NCBI GenBank assembly: GCA_947503245.1
Contig: CANNCV010000001.1
Location: forward strand, 1,611,501-1,675,500
DNA length: 64,000 bases
From: an uncultured Sphingomonadaceae bacterium
GTDB taxonomy: Bacteria; Pseudomonadota; Alphaproteobacteria; Sphingomonadales; Sphingomonadaceae
Direction of reading: 5' to 3'
The position numbers and the translations under genes are program-made. Within the stretch, counting starts at the first letter, position 1. Each line of letters begins with the position of its first letter. Below, piece by piece: positions 50,248-61,706 of this stretch. The notes below the pieces were generated by a model. That model was not told the origin of the DNA, did no database searches, and worked only from the letters and a program-made list of their open reading frames with translations.

Positions 50248-50856
50248 TTACGTCTTTATCGTCCAATCACTTAAGACCTTACTGAGCTCAGGTCTTGGCC
50301 GTTCTTCCAAAGCTTTGGAGGGAGTTCCAAGATAGAGAAACCCGGCGATGCTCTCATCAGCTGATCCAAATTGATCGCGCACATCATCATTATAGGCTGG
50401 CCATCCAGTAATCCATCCCCCGACAAACCCGCGAACATGGGCTGCATGAAGCAGGTTCATGGTAAAGGCACCTACGCTCAACTGCTGTTCCCATGCCGGT
50501 ATTTTGCTGCTTTCGCGCGGACTGTACAGCACCACCAACAATTCCGGTGCGTGATGGGCAAACAAATCCATGGCTTCTAACTCCAATCGGCCTGCATCAG
50601 GCTTTTCAGCATGATAGGCAGATTGCAATATACTGGATAGCTCATCCCTTTGCTCTTTGCGGATATGGACAACCCGCCATGGTGCCAATTTGCCGTGATC
50701 AGGCGATCGCAGCGCATCGGTAACAATGGTTGCAATAGTGCTTTTGTCAGGCCCCGGTGCAACCATATCGCGTGGGCGGCAGGAGCGGCGCGACGCAATA
50801 TAGCGGGCAGGCGAGGCGAGATCATTCAGGATATGCTCATATGTCATGGCCAACAT
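50248..50856 (-). CDS. Nitroreductase family protein (YdjA-like)
   Basis: A 202-residue FMN enzyme that resembles YdjA: ASRRSCRPRDMVAPGPDKSTIATIVTDALRSPDHGKLAPWRVV at the N-terminus is the FMN-binding start, and GAFTMNLLHAAHVRGFVGGWITGWPAYND is the second cofactor segment. It reduces nitro compounds or quinones with NAD(P)H. Two Met codons (50856, 50847) are possible starts. Upstream lies a 43-bp palindrome shared with the divergent transporter. Confidence 0.88.
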   Translation of the reverse strand: MLAMTYEHILNDLASPARYIASRRSCRPRDMVAPGPDKSTIATIVTDALRSPDHGKLAPWRVVHIRKEQRDELSSILQSAYHAEKPDAGRLELEAMDLFAHHAPELLVVLYSPRESSKIPAWEQQLSVGAFTMNLLHAAHVRGFVGGWITGWPAYNDDVRDQFGSADESIAGFLYLGTPSKALEERPRPELSKVLSDWTIKT

Positions 50857-50929
50857 ATCGAAAAGCCAAGCGGCAATTGCAATGGCCCGTAGGTGTGTAA
50901 GTGAAGATTGTGAGACGGATCAGCCCAAA

Positions 50930-50972
50930 TGAAACGACAAAAAGGTATCAACTGATACGATTTGCCGTTTCA
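50930..50972. repeat. 43-bp interrupted palindrome between nitroreductase and POT transporter
   Basis: Outer arms TGAAACGACAAA (50930-50941) and TTTGCCGTTTCA (50961-50972) pair with one mismatch. Inner arms GTATCA (50945-50950) and TGATAC (50953-50958) pair perfectly around AC. Both are centred near 50951. The size and symmetry suggest an operator for a dimeric or tetrameric regulator. The nearby GntR regulator is a possible binder, but this is speculative. Confidence 0.6.
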
Positions 50973-51092
50973 AAATCGCTGTAATTGGGCATAATGGCAT
51001 GAAGCACCTTCACAGCATGGTATTTTTGTTTAGGGTGTGCAGGGAATTTTGGATAAGCCGCTAAGCGGTACATGAACTCGGGGAGATAGGCT

Positions 51093-52673
51093 TTGGCCTC
51101 AACACTACAACATGGCGATTCCGCCGGTACATTTCTGGGCCATCCGAAGGGATTGTTCGTTCTGTTCTTTGCCGAAATGTGGGAGCGCTTTTCCTATTAT
51201 GGAATGCGCGCGCTGCTAATTTTCTATTTGACCAAGCATTGGCTTTATTCTGATTCCAAAGCAGGTGTAATTTATGGCGCTTACACTGCGCTGGTATATA
51301 TTACGCCGGTTTTGGGCGGTTACTTGGCAGACAAATATCTTGGTCAGCGCAAAGCGGTCCTGTTTGGTGCTGTGTTACTCACATTAGGGCACTTCTTCAT
51401 GGCCTTTGAAGGCGAACCGCAGGTCGGCAATGTCGATAATCCGGTTATCTATGTCTTCTGGCTAGCGTTAGCGCTCATCATCGTCGGTTCAGGCTTTCTG
51501 AAAGCCAATATCTCGGTGATCGTCGGACAACTCTATCCACGCACTGATATCCGCCGAGATTCAGCATATACAATTTTCTATATGGGCATAAATTTGGGTG
51601 CCGCTATCGGCTCATTGCTCTGCGGTTATATTGGCGAAACCTATGGATGGGGCTATGGCTTTGGCCTTGCGGGTATCGGCATGTTGGCTGGCTTGTTGGT
51701 CTTTATGTGGGGCAAGCCTTTGCTGCTGGGTCGCGGCGAACCACCCAAGCCGCTCGCAAAAAATACCGAATGGACAATGTACGGTATTGGTATTGTAATG
51801 GTCGGCCTGTGCTGGGCTGCTATTCAGTTTCAAGATGTTGTAGGCTATTTCTTGGGCGGCTTTGGCGGCGCGTTGGTTCTTTATGTGCTATTTACAGCTG
51901 TCACCAAATTGGCGCCGGAAGAGCGTGACCGTATTTTTGCGGCAATGTTCTTGATCCTAACATCAATTGTATTTTGGGCATTGTTTGAGCAGGCTGGCTC
52001 TTCACTCAATCTGTTCACCGACCGTCATGTTGACAGAGCGGGTGTTCCCGCTTCGACATTCCAGTCAATCAACGCAATCTATATTATCCTTTTGGCACCA
52101 ATCTTCGCCATAACTTGGCAATATCTGGGCCAAAAGGGTTTGGAGCCGTCAGCGCCATTTAAATTTGGCCTTGGTGTTATACAGGTTGGTCTGGGTTTTC
52201 TGGTCTTGGTCTGGGGCGCTAAAGCAGTTGGCCTTGAAAATGCTACACCAGTTATTTTCATCTTCCTGATCTATTTGCTTCATACAACAGGTGAGCTTTG
52301 CCTGTCTCCAGTTGGCCTATCGGCGATGAACCGGCTTGCTCCTGCACATATGGCATCGTTGATTATGGGCACATGGTTTTTTGCATCCGCAACCGGCAAT
52401 TTTGCTGCTGGTCTAATCGCCGCAGCAACCGGCGCAGAGGGTGTGGGCGAAGAAGCGGGCAAGCAAGTTGTCATCGATGTGTATTCCACCGTTGGCATGT
52501 ATGCAGTTGGCATTGGCGTCGCCGTATTGGTGATTTCACCGCTTATCAAAAAACTGATGCATTTGGATACTTTGAAAGATGATGCAGAAGAGCTTGAGGA
52601 TATATTTGGCGGTTCCGAAGTCGGGTCACCAGACGCTGCTGGCGTTCGCCCAGCGACACGTCCTGCTGAATAA
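51093..52673 (+). CDS. POT family proton-coupled di/tripeptide transporter
   Basis: A 526-residue MFS transporter with about 14 helices. The PTR2 signature FFAEMWERFSYYGMRALLIFYL is near residue 26 (the ExxERFxYYG motif), and GGYLADKYLG and ANISVIVGQLYP fit the family. It imports short peptides with protons. The start is TTG with GGGGAG about eight bases upstream. Secreted peptidases and amidohydrolases are encoded nearby, consistent with peptide use. A strong terminator follows. Confidence 0.92.
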   Translation: MASTLQHGDSAGTFLGHPKGLFVLFFAEMWERFSYYGMRALLIFYLTKHWLYSDSKAGVIYGAYTALVYITPVLGGYLADKYLGQRKAVLFGAVLLTLGHFFMAFEGEPQVGNVDNPVIYVFWLALALIIVGSGFLKANISVIVGQLYPRTDIRRDSAYTIFYMGINLGAAIGSLLCGYIGETYGWGYGFGLAGIGMLAGLLVFMWGKPLLLGRGEPPKPLAKNTEWTMYGIGIVMVGLCWAAIQFQDVVGYFLGGFGGALVLYVLFTAVTKLAPEERDRIFAAMFLILTSIVFWALFEQAGSSLNLFTDRHVDRAGVPASTFQSINAIYIILLAPIFAITWQYLGQKGLEPSAPFKFGLGVIQVGLGFLVLVWGAKAVGLENATPVIFIFLIYLLHTTGELCLSPVGLSAMNRLAPAHMASLIMGTWFFASATGNFAAGLIAAATGAEGVGEEAGKQVVIDVYSTVGMYAVGIGVAVLVISPLIKKLMHLDTLKDDAEELEDIFGGSEVGSPDAAGVRPATRPAE

Positions 52674-52693
52674 TAAGGCTATATAATCTTTAG

Positions 52694-52723
52694 AAAAGGG
52701 CGTCCTGTGTGGCGCCCTTTTTT
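52694..52723 (+). terminator. Rho-independent terminator after POT transporter
   Basis: AAAAGGGCG (52694-52702) pairs perfectly with CGCCCTTTT (52713-52721) around a 10-base loop, with six T ending at 52723. Confidence 0.9.
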
Positions 52724-52837
52724 GTGCTCTGCATATATGTAAATAAAAATATACGGTTTTTTGTGATCGCTTAGCTTGTCGCCTTGCATATCTTGTGCGA
52801 CACTTTCCTTTAGAATCAGAATGGAAAGGCAAGCGAT

Positions 52838-54301
52838 ATGCGCAAACCCAAGGGCAGTCCAAATATCTTTATCTCAGGGCTTGTAGGTGCCGGGCTTATA
52901 TTGGGCGGGCTATCACCTGCTTTGGCCGAGGGACCGCAATCATCCTCTCGTGACAAAGATAGCGATAAGGACGGTAAAGGCGACAAAATCGAACGTGTCA
53001 GCTTTAACAAAAACCCATTCCCTTCTACGTATCGGCGCTATGGCGGCCGGCCTACTGCGATTACAAATGTCACCATTTTTGATGGCGAAGGTGGACGGAT
53101 TGATAATGGCGTTGTGACCTTTGCTGATGGTTTGGTTGTCGGCATTGGCGGTGCAGATACCGCTATTCCAAAAGGCGCAGTGATTATTGATGGCGGCGGC
53201 AAATATGTGACGCCCGGCATTATCGATATCCATTCCCATTTGGGCAATTATCCTTCACCCAGTGTGGATGCTGTTGCTGATGGCAATGAAGTGACGGGGC
53301 CAGTTACCGCTGATGTTTGGGCGGAGCATGGTGTCTGGCCGCAGGATCCGGGTTTTAGCCGCGCCATGGCCAATGGCGGTATTACCAGCCTGCAAATTTT
53401 GCCGGGATCAGCCAATTTGTTTGGCGGACGGTCGGTCACATTGAAAAACATTCCAGCACGTACCGTACAGGGAATGAAATTTCCCGGCGCACCTTATGGA
53501 TTGAAAATGGCGTGCGGAGAGAACCCAAAGCGGGTTTATGGTAGTCGCCGCCAAAAGCCAGGCAGCCGGATGGGCAATTTGGCGCTTAATCGCCAGACAT
53601 GGGCGCGCGCTGTTGAGTATAAACGCAAATGGGATGATTATCAGCAAAAGGGCGGGACACCGCCCGCGCGTGACATTGGTATGGACACGCTGAAATTGGC
53701 GCTGGAAGGCGAGATTAAAATTCATAATCACTGCTACCGCGCGGATGAAATGGCGCAGGTGATCGATATGGCCAAAGAATTTGGCTATACTGTTTCAACC
53801 TTCCACCATGCTGTGGAAAGCTACAAGATTGGCGATTTGCTGAAGGCCAATAATATCTGTTCTGCCATGTGGGCAGATTGGTGGGGATTTAAACTTGAAG
53901 CCTATGATGGCATTCCTGAAAATGTGCCGCTCGTGCATCAGGCTGGCGCTTGCGCCATCGTGCATAGTGATGATCAGGATCAGATACAGCGGCTCAATCA
54001 AGAAGCCGCAAAGGCATTGGCCGATGGCCGCCGCATGGGGTTAGAGATTAGCGATGCCACTGCAATTAGCTGGATAACCTTCAACCCCGCCAAAGCCATG
54101 GGCATAGGGGAACGCACAGGCAGTCTAAAGCCGAAAAAGATGGCGGATATCGTGCTTTGGAATGGCAACCCGTTATCGGTCTATTCGCGGCCAGAGAAAG
54201 TGTGGATTGATGGCGCGATGCTTTACGATGCGCTTGACCCCAATAGACGACCAGTAAGCGATTTTGAACTAGGCCAACCTGGTGAGGGAGACACGAAATG
54301 A
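52838..54301 (+). CDS. Secreted metal-dependent amidohydrolase
   Basis: A 487-residue protein of the imidazolonepropionase-like amidohydrolase group. A signal peptide (cleavage near ALA, about residue 30) is followed by a Lys/Asp-rich linker. The metal-site HxH is in GIIDIHSHLG, with later histidines in IHNHCY and TFHHAVE and the aspartate in VHSDDQ. The C-terminal part GSLKPKKMADIVLWNGNPL is typical. Substrate unknown, probably a peptide-like or cyclic amide. Its stop overlaps the next gene by four bases (ATGA). Confidence 0.87.
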   Translation: MRKPKGSPNIFISGLVGAGLILGGLSPALAEGPQSSSRDKDSDKDGKGDKIERVSFNKNPFPSTYRRYGGRPTAITNVTIFDGEGGRIDNGVVTFADGLVVGIGGADTAIPKGAVIIDGGGKYVTPGIIDIHSHLGNYPSPSVDAVADGNEVTGPVTADVWAEHGVWPQDPGFSRAMANGGITSLQILPGSANLFGGRSVTLKNIPARTVQGMKFPGAPYGLKMACGENPKRVYGSRRQKPGSRMGNLALNRQTWARAVEYKRKWDDYQQKGGTPPARDIGMDTLKLALEGEIKIHNHCYRADEMAQVIDMAKEFGYTVSTFHHAVESYKIGDLLKANNICSAMWADWWGFKLEAYDGIPENVPLVHQAGACAIVHSDDQDQIQRLNQEAAKALADGRRMGLEISDATAISWITFNPAKAMGIGERTGSLKPKKMADIVLWNGNPLSVYSRPEKVWIDGAMLYDALDPNRRPVSDFELGQPGEGDTK

Positions 54302-55593
54302 AGCGGATTATAACCTCACTCGCATTGGCGCTGGCCGCCAGCATAGCCGCACCTGTTGCAGCACAAACCGTTGCTATTACAGGCGGTAAAGTGGTCATTG
54401 GCGATGGCAGTGCGCCGATTGATGGCGGTACTGTTGTCATTCGTGATGGCAAGATCGTTGCCGCTGGCGCCAATGTGCCGGTGCCTGCTGATGCGACGCG
54501 GGTGGATGCTACAGGCAAATGGGTTACGCCCGGATTATTCGCAGGTTTCAGCCGGTTGGGATTGATTGAGATTAACGCTGTGCGTCAGACCAATGATGCC
54601 AGTGGCGGGGAGTCCAGTTTTTCCGCAGCTATTGATGTCGTGCCCGCCATTAATCCGGAAGCTGTACCGATAGCGGTTAATCGCGCCGCCGGTTTGACCC
54701 GTGCGCTTGTCGTGCCATCGGCCAGTGATACTATTTTCGCTGGCAAAGGCGCGATGATTGATCTGGGCGCGGATTATGACGCGGTAACGCGCAGCAATGT
54801 CTTTCAATATGTTGAAATGGGTGAGGGCGGTGCCGCACGCGCTGGTGGCAGCCGTGCCGCTGCGCATCTATTGCTGCGCACCATGTTTGCCGAAGCAAAG
54901 CGCTATACCCGCGCACCGAATAGCTTTGAATCCGATATGTTGACTGCGGTTGATGCCAAGGCATTGGCAGATGTGCTGGCAGGACGCACGCGCTTGCTGG
55001 TGCATGTCGAACGCGCTTCGGATATTTTGGAGATATTGAAATTGCGAGCTGATTTTCCGGCGCTGAAATTGGTCTTGGCTGGTGCAAGTGAAGGCTGGCG
55101 TGTCGCGCCGCAAATTGCTGCGGCAAACGTTCCAGTGATTGCCTCTGCGCTGAATGATCTGCCTGAATCTTTTGAGAAATTGGCCGCCACACAATCCAAT
55201 ATCGGCCGTATGAAGAATGCAGGCGTTAATGTTTCGATTGGCATGGTCAATGACCGTGACGCCCACCAATTGCGCTATGCACCGCAATATGCAGGCAATT
55301 TGGTAGCACTGAACAAAATACCCGGTGCAGCAGGCTTGAGTTGGGATGAGGCTTTTGCGGCCATCACCTCCGGCCCTGCAGAGGCTATGGGCTTGGGCGC
55401 TATTGCTGGTTCGCTAAAGCCAGGCCGTGTAGGTGATGTGGTAATTTGGGATGCTGACCCGTTAGAGCTTTCCAGCGCACCAAGCGCGGTGTTTATCGAT
55501 GGCGTCCGTCAGTCACTCGACAATCGCCAACAACGCCTGCGTGATCGTTATCGCACGCCGCAAGAAGGCAGCTTGCCAAAAGCCTATGAATAA
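54298..55593 (+). CDS. Amidohydrolase-family partner lacking the HxH metal site
   Basis: A 431-residue secreted protein (signal peptide to about residue 22) with the same overall fold as its neighbour: VTPGLFAGFSRLG stands where active members have VTPGIIDIHSHLG, so the metal-binding HxH is missing. The C-terminal SLKPGRVGDVVIWDADPLELSS is well conserved. It is probably catalytically inactive or uses another site, and may form a complex with the first gene, to which it is translationally coupled (ATGA overlap). Confidence 0.82.
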   Translation: MKRIITSLALALAASIAAPVAAQTVAITGGKVVIGDGSAPIDGGTVVIRDGKIVAAGANVPVPADATRVDATGKWVTPGLFAGFSRLGLIEINAVRQTNDASGGESSFSAAIDVVPAINPEAVPIAVNRAAGLTRALVVPSASDTIFAGKGAMIDLGADYDAVTRSNVFQYVEMGEGGAARAGGSRAAAHLLLRTMFAEAKRYTRAPNSFESDMLTAVDAKALADVLAGRTRLLVHVERASDILEILKLRADFPALKLVLAGASEGWRVAPQIAAANVPVIASALNDLPESFEKLAATQSNIGRMKNAGVNVSIGMVNDRDAHQLRYAPQYAGNLVALNKIPGAAGLSWDEAFAAITSGPAEAMGLGAIAGSLKPGRVGDVVIWDADPLELSSAPSAVFIDGVRQSLDNRQQRLRDRYRTPQEGSLPKAYE

Positions 55594-55601
55594 TCCTAAC
55601 C

Positions 55602-55630
55602 TCCTCCCCATAAAAGATAGATGGGGAGGA
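55602..55630 (+). promoter_or_regulatory. Hairpin that pairs with the nnrU ribosome-binding site
   Basis: TCCTCCCCAT (55602-55611) pairs perfectly over 10 bp with ATGGGGAGGA (55621-55630) around a 9-base loop. The right arm contains the whole SD (GGGGAGGA), four bases before the nnrU ATG at 55635. When folded it would block initiation. No T-run follows, so it is not a typical terminator. Confidence 0.75.
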
Positions 55631-55634
55631 TATT

Positions 55635-56327
55635 ATGAATGAAGCCACTATGTTGGTTGCAGGGGCATTAGCTTTTGTAATTACGCATCTGGTCATGTCG
55701 CACATGCTGCGCAGTCAGTTGATCACCATCTTAGGCAATATCGGCTATCAGATTGCCTATTCGCTTATCTCTTTGGCGACATTGGGTCTGGCGGTTTATG
55801 GCTATCGCGGTGTTCCCGCAGAAGCCCCTTTATGGGATGCGCCTTATTGGGCATCTGTGGTATGTGCCTTTTTGATGTTTTTCGCTAGCGTACTCTTCAT
55901 TGGTTCGCAGCTTAAAAACCCTGCCTTGCCAATGCCAAATGCGCGTGACCTTGCTCTAAAAGAGCCGCATGGCGTATTCAAAATTACGCGTCATCCGATG
56001 ATGTGGTCTTTTGCCATTTGGGGCAGCGCACATATTTTGGTTAAACCGACAATGGCCAATATCTGGCTGATGGGCAGCATTGTCATACTCGCGATATTGG
56101 GTTCATTGGGTCAAGATAAGCGCAAGGAGCGCGAGATGGATGGCAGTTGGCAACATTGGCAAAGCAAGACCAGTTTCGTGCCCTTTGGCAAAGGGTTGGT
56201 GACGCCTGGATCAGGCATATTGCTGGTAGGTATTGCCTTTTGGATGATTGCCAGTTGGGCGCATCACGGCCTGGGCTATGCCATGGTGCCGCCATGGACC
56301 AATTTATGGGGTGTCGGTGCGCCCTAA
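55635..56327 (+). CDS. NnrU family membrane protein
   Basis: A 230-residue integral membrane protein with six or so helices. The segment LKEPHGVFKITRHPMMWSFAIWGSAHIL matches the NnrU family signature and the related isoprenylcysteine methyltransferase-like fold. NnrU was first linked to nitrite/nitric oxide reductase expression, and family members are also found without denitrification. No denitrification genes are here. The start is behind a SD-blocking hairpin. Confidence 0.87.
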   Translation: MNEATMLVAGALAFVITHLVMSHMLRSQLITILGNIGYQIAYSLISLATLGLAVYGYRGVPAEAPLWDAPYWASVVCAFLMFFASVLFIGSQLKNPALPMPNARDLALKEPHGVFKITRHPMMWSFAIWGSAHILVKPTMANIWLMGSIVILAILGSLGQDKRKEREMDGSWQHWQSKTSFVPFGKGLVTPGSGILLVGIAFWMIASWAHHGLGYAMVPPWTNLWGVGAP

Positions 56328-56347
56328 ACTGGCTTGGATATAAAGCT

Positions 56348-58805
<2,458 letters not shown>

Positions 58806-58909
58806 TCACCCTTTATCGTTAGGGATAAGGCGGTTATGTCGCAATGAACAATTGCAAAGGCGGCGCTTTGGGCTGCTTTAACCACCCTATTCTGCATTGG
58901 AGTGCATGT

Positions 58910-60250
58910 GTGAGCAGGAATTTTTTTGGCACAGACGGTATTAGAGGCCGCACAAACCAAGGTGTGATGACCGCCATGACCGCGATGAAGATCGGTCAGG
59001 CAGCAGGAAAACACTTTCTGCGCGGCACACATAAACACCGCGTTATTATCGGCAAAGATACCCGTCTTTCCGGCTATATGATGGAAAATGCTCTGGTCGC
59101 TGGCTTTACCAGTGTCGGCATGGATGTCATTCTGGTGGGGCCGATGCCAACACCTGCCGTTGCTTTGCTGGCGCGTGAGATGCGGGCCGATCTGGGTGTT
59201 ATGATCTCCGCTAGCCATAACCCTTATCAGGATAATGGCATCAAATTGTTCGGGCCGGATGGCTATAAATTGTCTGATGAAGATGAGACCAATATTGAAC
59301 GGTTAATGGGCGAAGAGCCGGAACTAGCCGATGCAGAAGATATTGGCCGTGCGCGGCGGATTGATGATGCGCGGGGCCGTTATATCCATGCGGTTAAAAA
59401 GTCGCTGCCAGATCATGTACGGCTTGATGGGCTAAACATCGTTGTCGATTGCGCCAATGGTGCGGCCTATCAGGTGGCGCCATCTGCCTTTTGGGAATTG
59501 GGCGCCAAAGTCATCGCAATTGGCGTTGAACCCAATGGTAAAAATATCAATGACAAAGTCGGCTCGACAGATATCGCCGCCTTACAAAAGCGTGTCGTCG
59601 ATGAAGGCGCGGATATAGGCATTGCGCTTGATGGTGATGCAGACCGTTTGATCGTTGTCGATGAAAAGGGCCATCAGGTCGATGGTGACCAGATTATGGC
59701 GCTCATAGCCAGTGGTTGGGCGCGTGATGGCAGGTTGAAGGGCAGCACGGTTGTTGCCACTGTCATGTCCAATCTGGGGCTGGAGCGGCATTTGCTGGAA
59801 CAGGGCCTGCGCCTTAAACGGGCGAAGGTAGGGGACCGCTATGTACTCGAAGAAATGCGCAAGGGCGGATACAATATCGGTGGTGAGCAATCGGGTCATA
59901 TGATCTTGCTCGATCATGGCACAACCGGTGATGGCACTGCGGCGGCACTGCAAGTCTTGGCAGAATTGGTGCAATCAGGTCAGGTGGCTAGCGAATTGCT
60001 GCACCGTTTCGAACCTGTGCCGCAATTGCTGAAAAATGTTCGGTTTGCTGGCGGTAAGCCGCTTGAGAATGCGGATGTGCAAGCGGCAATTGCCTATGCC
60101 GAAGATCAGCTTGCGGCAAGCGGTAGGCTGGTTATCCGCCCATCCGGCACTGAACCTGTTATCCGCGTTATGGCTGAAGGTGATGATGCCAAACTTGTGG
60201 AGCAGATGGTCGATCATATCTGCATAGCGATTGAAAAAGCTGCAACCTGA
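58910..60250 (+). CDS. glmM: Phosphoglucosamine mutase
   Basis: A 446-residue enzyme converting glucosamine-6-phosphate to glucosamine-1-phosphate for cell wall synthesis. The phosphoserine loop [17 protein letters not shown], the metal loop ALDGDADRL, the substrate loop GGEQSGHM and the C-terminal [12 protein letters not shown] are all present. The GTG start at 58910 gives the normal family start ([12 protein letters not shown]) and has GGAG seven bases upstream. The stop overlaps the next gene (TGATG). Confidence 0.96.
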   Translation: MSRNFFGTDGIRGRTNQGVMTAMTAMKIGQAAGKHFLRGTHKHRVIIGKDTRLSGYMMENALVAGFTSVGMDVILVGPMPTPAVALLAREMRADLGVMISASHNPYQDNGIKLFGPDGYKLSDEDETNIERLMGEEPELADAEDIGRARRIDDARGRYIHAVKKSLPDHVRLDGLNIVVDCANGAAYQVAPSAFWELGAKVIAIGVEPNGKNINDKVGSTDIAALQKRVVDEGADIGIALDGDADRLIVVDEKGHQVDGDQIMALIASGWARDGRLKGSTVVATVMSNLGLERHLLEQGLRLKRAKVGDRYVLEEMRKGGYNIGGEQSGHMILLDHGTTGDGTAAALQVLAELVQSGQVASELLHRFEPVPQLLKNVRFAGGKPLENADVQAAIAYAEDQLAASGRLVIRPSGTEPVIRVMAEGDDAKLVEQMVDHICIAIEKAAT

Positions 60251-60477
60251 TGCTGGAAATGCGCCCGGATTGTGAACGCTGTGGGCGGGATTTGCCTGCT
60301 GATGCGTCCGGGGCATTTATATGCTCGTTTGAATGTAGCTTTTGCGAGGATTGCAACGACAATCACCTAAAATCCATATGCCCAAATTGCGGGGGCGGTT
60401 TGATGCCTAGGCCAGTGCGTAGTGCGGAATTGCTCGCCAAATTTCCGGCATCGACTGTACGCAAATATTACGCATGA
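60250..60477 (+). CDS. DUF1272 zinc-binding small protein
   Basis: A 75-residue protein whose nine cysteines are arranged as CERCG, ICSFECSFCEDC and CPNCGGG, typical of the DUF1272 family and likely to bind two zinc ions. Function is unknown. Translationally coupled to glmM (TGATG) and to thiD (ATGA). Confidence 0.87.
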   Translation: MLEMRPDCERCGRDLPADASGAFICSFECSFCEDCNDNHLKSICPNCGGGLMPRPVRSAELLAKFPASTVRKYYA

Positions 60478-61610
60478 CGACGCGTATTTTAAGCATAGCT
60501 GGATCGGATAGCGGCGGCGGGGCTGGCATACAGGCTGACATCAAGACCATAACCATGATGGGCGCTTATGCTATGACTGCTATTACTGCGGTCACAGCGC
60601 AAAATTCGCAAGGTGTCAGCGCGGTAGAAGTGATGTCACCCGATATGGTTGCAGCGCAAATAACTGCGGTGCTGCAAGATTTTGGCGCAGATGCCATCAA
60701 AATCGGCATGTTGGGTAGCGCAGAGATTGCGCATCGTGTGGCAGATATATTGCAAGACTATCCTGATATCCCCGTCGTTTTTGACCCAGTGATGGTTGCG
60801 ACAAGCGGCGCCATATTGGCTGATGAAGCAACCATAGGTGCTTTTGATCGATTGATCGGCTTGGCGTTTGTCACCACACCCAATTTGCCGGAGCTGTCCG
60901 CCTTAGGTGGCAAAGACATAGTCTGTAAAAAAGCCCGTAACTTATTGATAAAAGGCGGTCATGGCGAGGGCACTATGCTGATCGATCGATTGATCCCGGC
61001 TGATGGCCCAGAGATTATATGGCAAGATGATCGCATCGATACTCCGCATATGCATGGCACGGGTTGCACTTTATCTTCTGCCATTGCGATAGGTTTGGGG
61101 CGCGGAGAAAGCGTTCAATCCGCTATTGGCCATGCACGGCGATATGTTCGTCTCGCGCTGCATGATGCGCCTGACTTGGTAGCGCAAAACGGGCCAATGG
61201 GGCATTTTAGTGTTCGCAATGATGCGTTGATGCAGGGGCCTTCATTCAATCAAGTGACCATTGATTGCGCTGATTATGCCGCGTCTGTGGCATTTTATCG
61301 TGAGCTTGGGTTAAAATTGATTGTCGATAGCCCGCCGCGATATGCCCGTTTGGAAACGCCAAATGGTTCAACATTGTCGTTGCACAAATCTGATAATGTA
61401 CAGTCTGGTGCCGCGCTCTATTTTGAATTTCCCGATATGGATACGGCCGTTGAAGCCTTGGTTCAAAAGGGATGGCTATTTGAAAGTCCAGCACAGGACC
61501 AATCATGGAAATGGCGCGAAGCGTGGACGAGAGACCCTTCTGGCCACAGAATTTGCATATATCACGGCGGAGAGGACCGTCGTTATCCCCCATGGCGCAT
61601 CGATCAATAA
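60474..61610 (+). CDS. thiD: ThiD-VOC fusion: hydroxymethylpyrimidine kinase with C-terminal VOC domain
   Basis: A 378-residue protein. Residues 1-250 are ThiD (HMP/HMP-P kinase of thiamine synthesis): IAGSDSGGGAGIQADIKT at the start and the anion-hole GTGCTLSSAIAIGLGRG near 197. The helix that normally sits between PNLPELSAL and the KGGH motif appears shortened by about 20 residues. Residues 255-378 are a VOC/glyoxalase-like domain (FNQVTIDCADYAASVAFYRELGL ... DPSGHRICIYHG). The junction carries an out-of-frame TGATG at 61228-61232, the same stop/start arrangement used by its neighbours. Function of the VOC part unknown. Confidence 0.85.
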   Translation: MTTRILSIAGSDSGGGAGIQADIKTITMMGAYAMTAITAVTAQNSQGVSAVEVMSPDMVAAQITAVLQDFGADAIKIGMLGSAEIAHRVADILQDYPDIPVVFDPVMVATSGAILADEATIGAFDRLIGLAFVTTPNLPELSALGGKDIVCKKARNLLIKGGHGEGTMLIDRLIPADGPEIIWQDDRIDTPHMHGTGCTLSSAIAIGLGRGESVQSAIGHARRYVRLALHDAPDLVAQNGPMGHFSVRNDALMQGPSFNQVTIDCADYAASVAFYRELGLKLIVDSPPRYARLETPNGSTLSLHKSDNVQSGAALYFEFPDMDTAVEALVQKGWLFESPAQDQSWKWREAWTRDPSGHRICIYHGGEDRRYPPWRIDQ

Positions 61611-61642
61611 CCAGTCACAAAAAACATTATTGCACCAAAGGG

Positions 61643-61686
61643 TTGGCGCATCGCCAATGGCCTCTATATTAGAGGTTGATATTTTT
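61643..61686 (+). promoter_or_regulatory. Hairpins and probable sodB promoter after thiD
   Basis: TTGGCG-CAT-CGCCAA (61643-61657) and CCTCTA-TAT-TAGAGG (61661-61675) are perfect short hairpins, and six T lie at 61681-61686, so this may terminate thiD transcription. The same bases offer a promoter, TTGGCG (61643-61648) and TATATT (61665-61670) with 16-base spacing, for sodB. Both readings are tentative. Confidence 0.4.
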
Positions 61687-61706
61687 TAAGCGCAAGGAGT
61701 TGCAAC

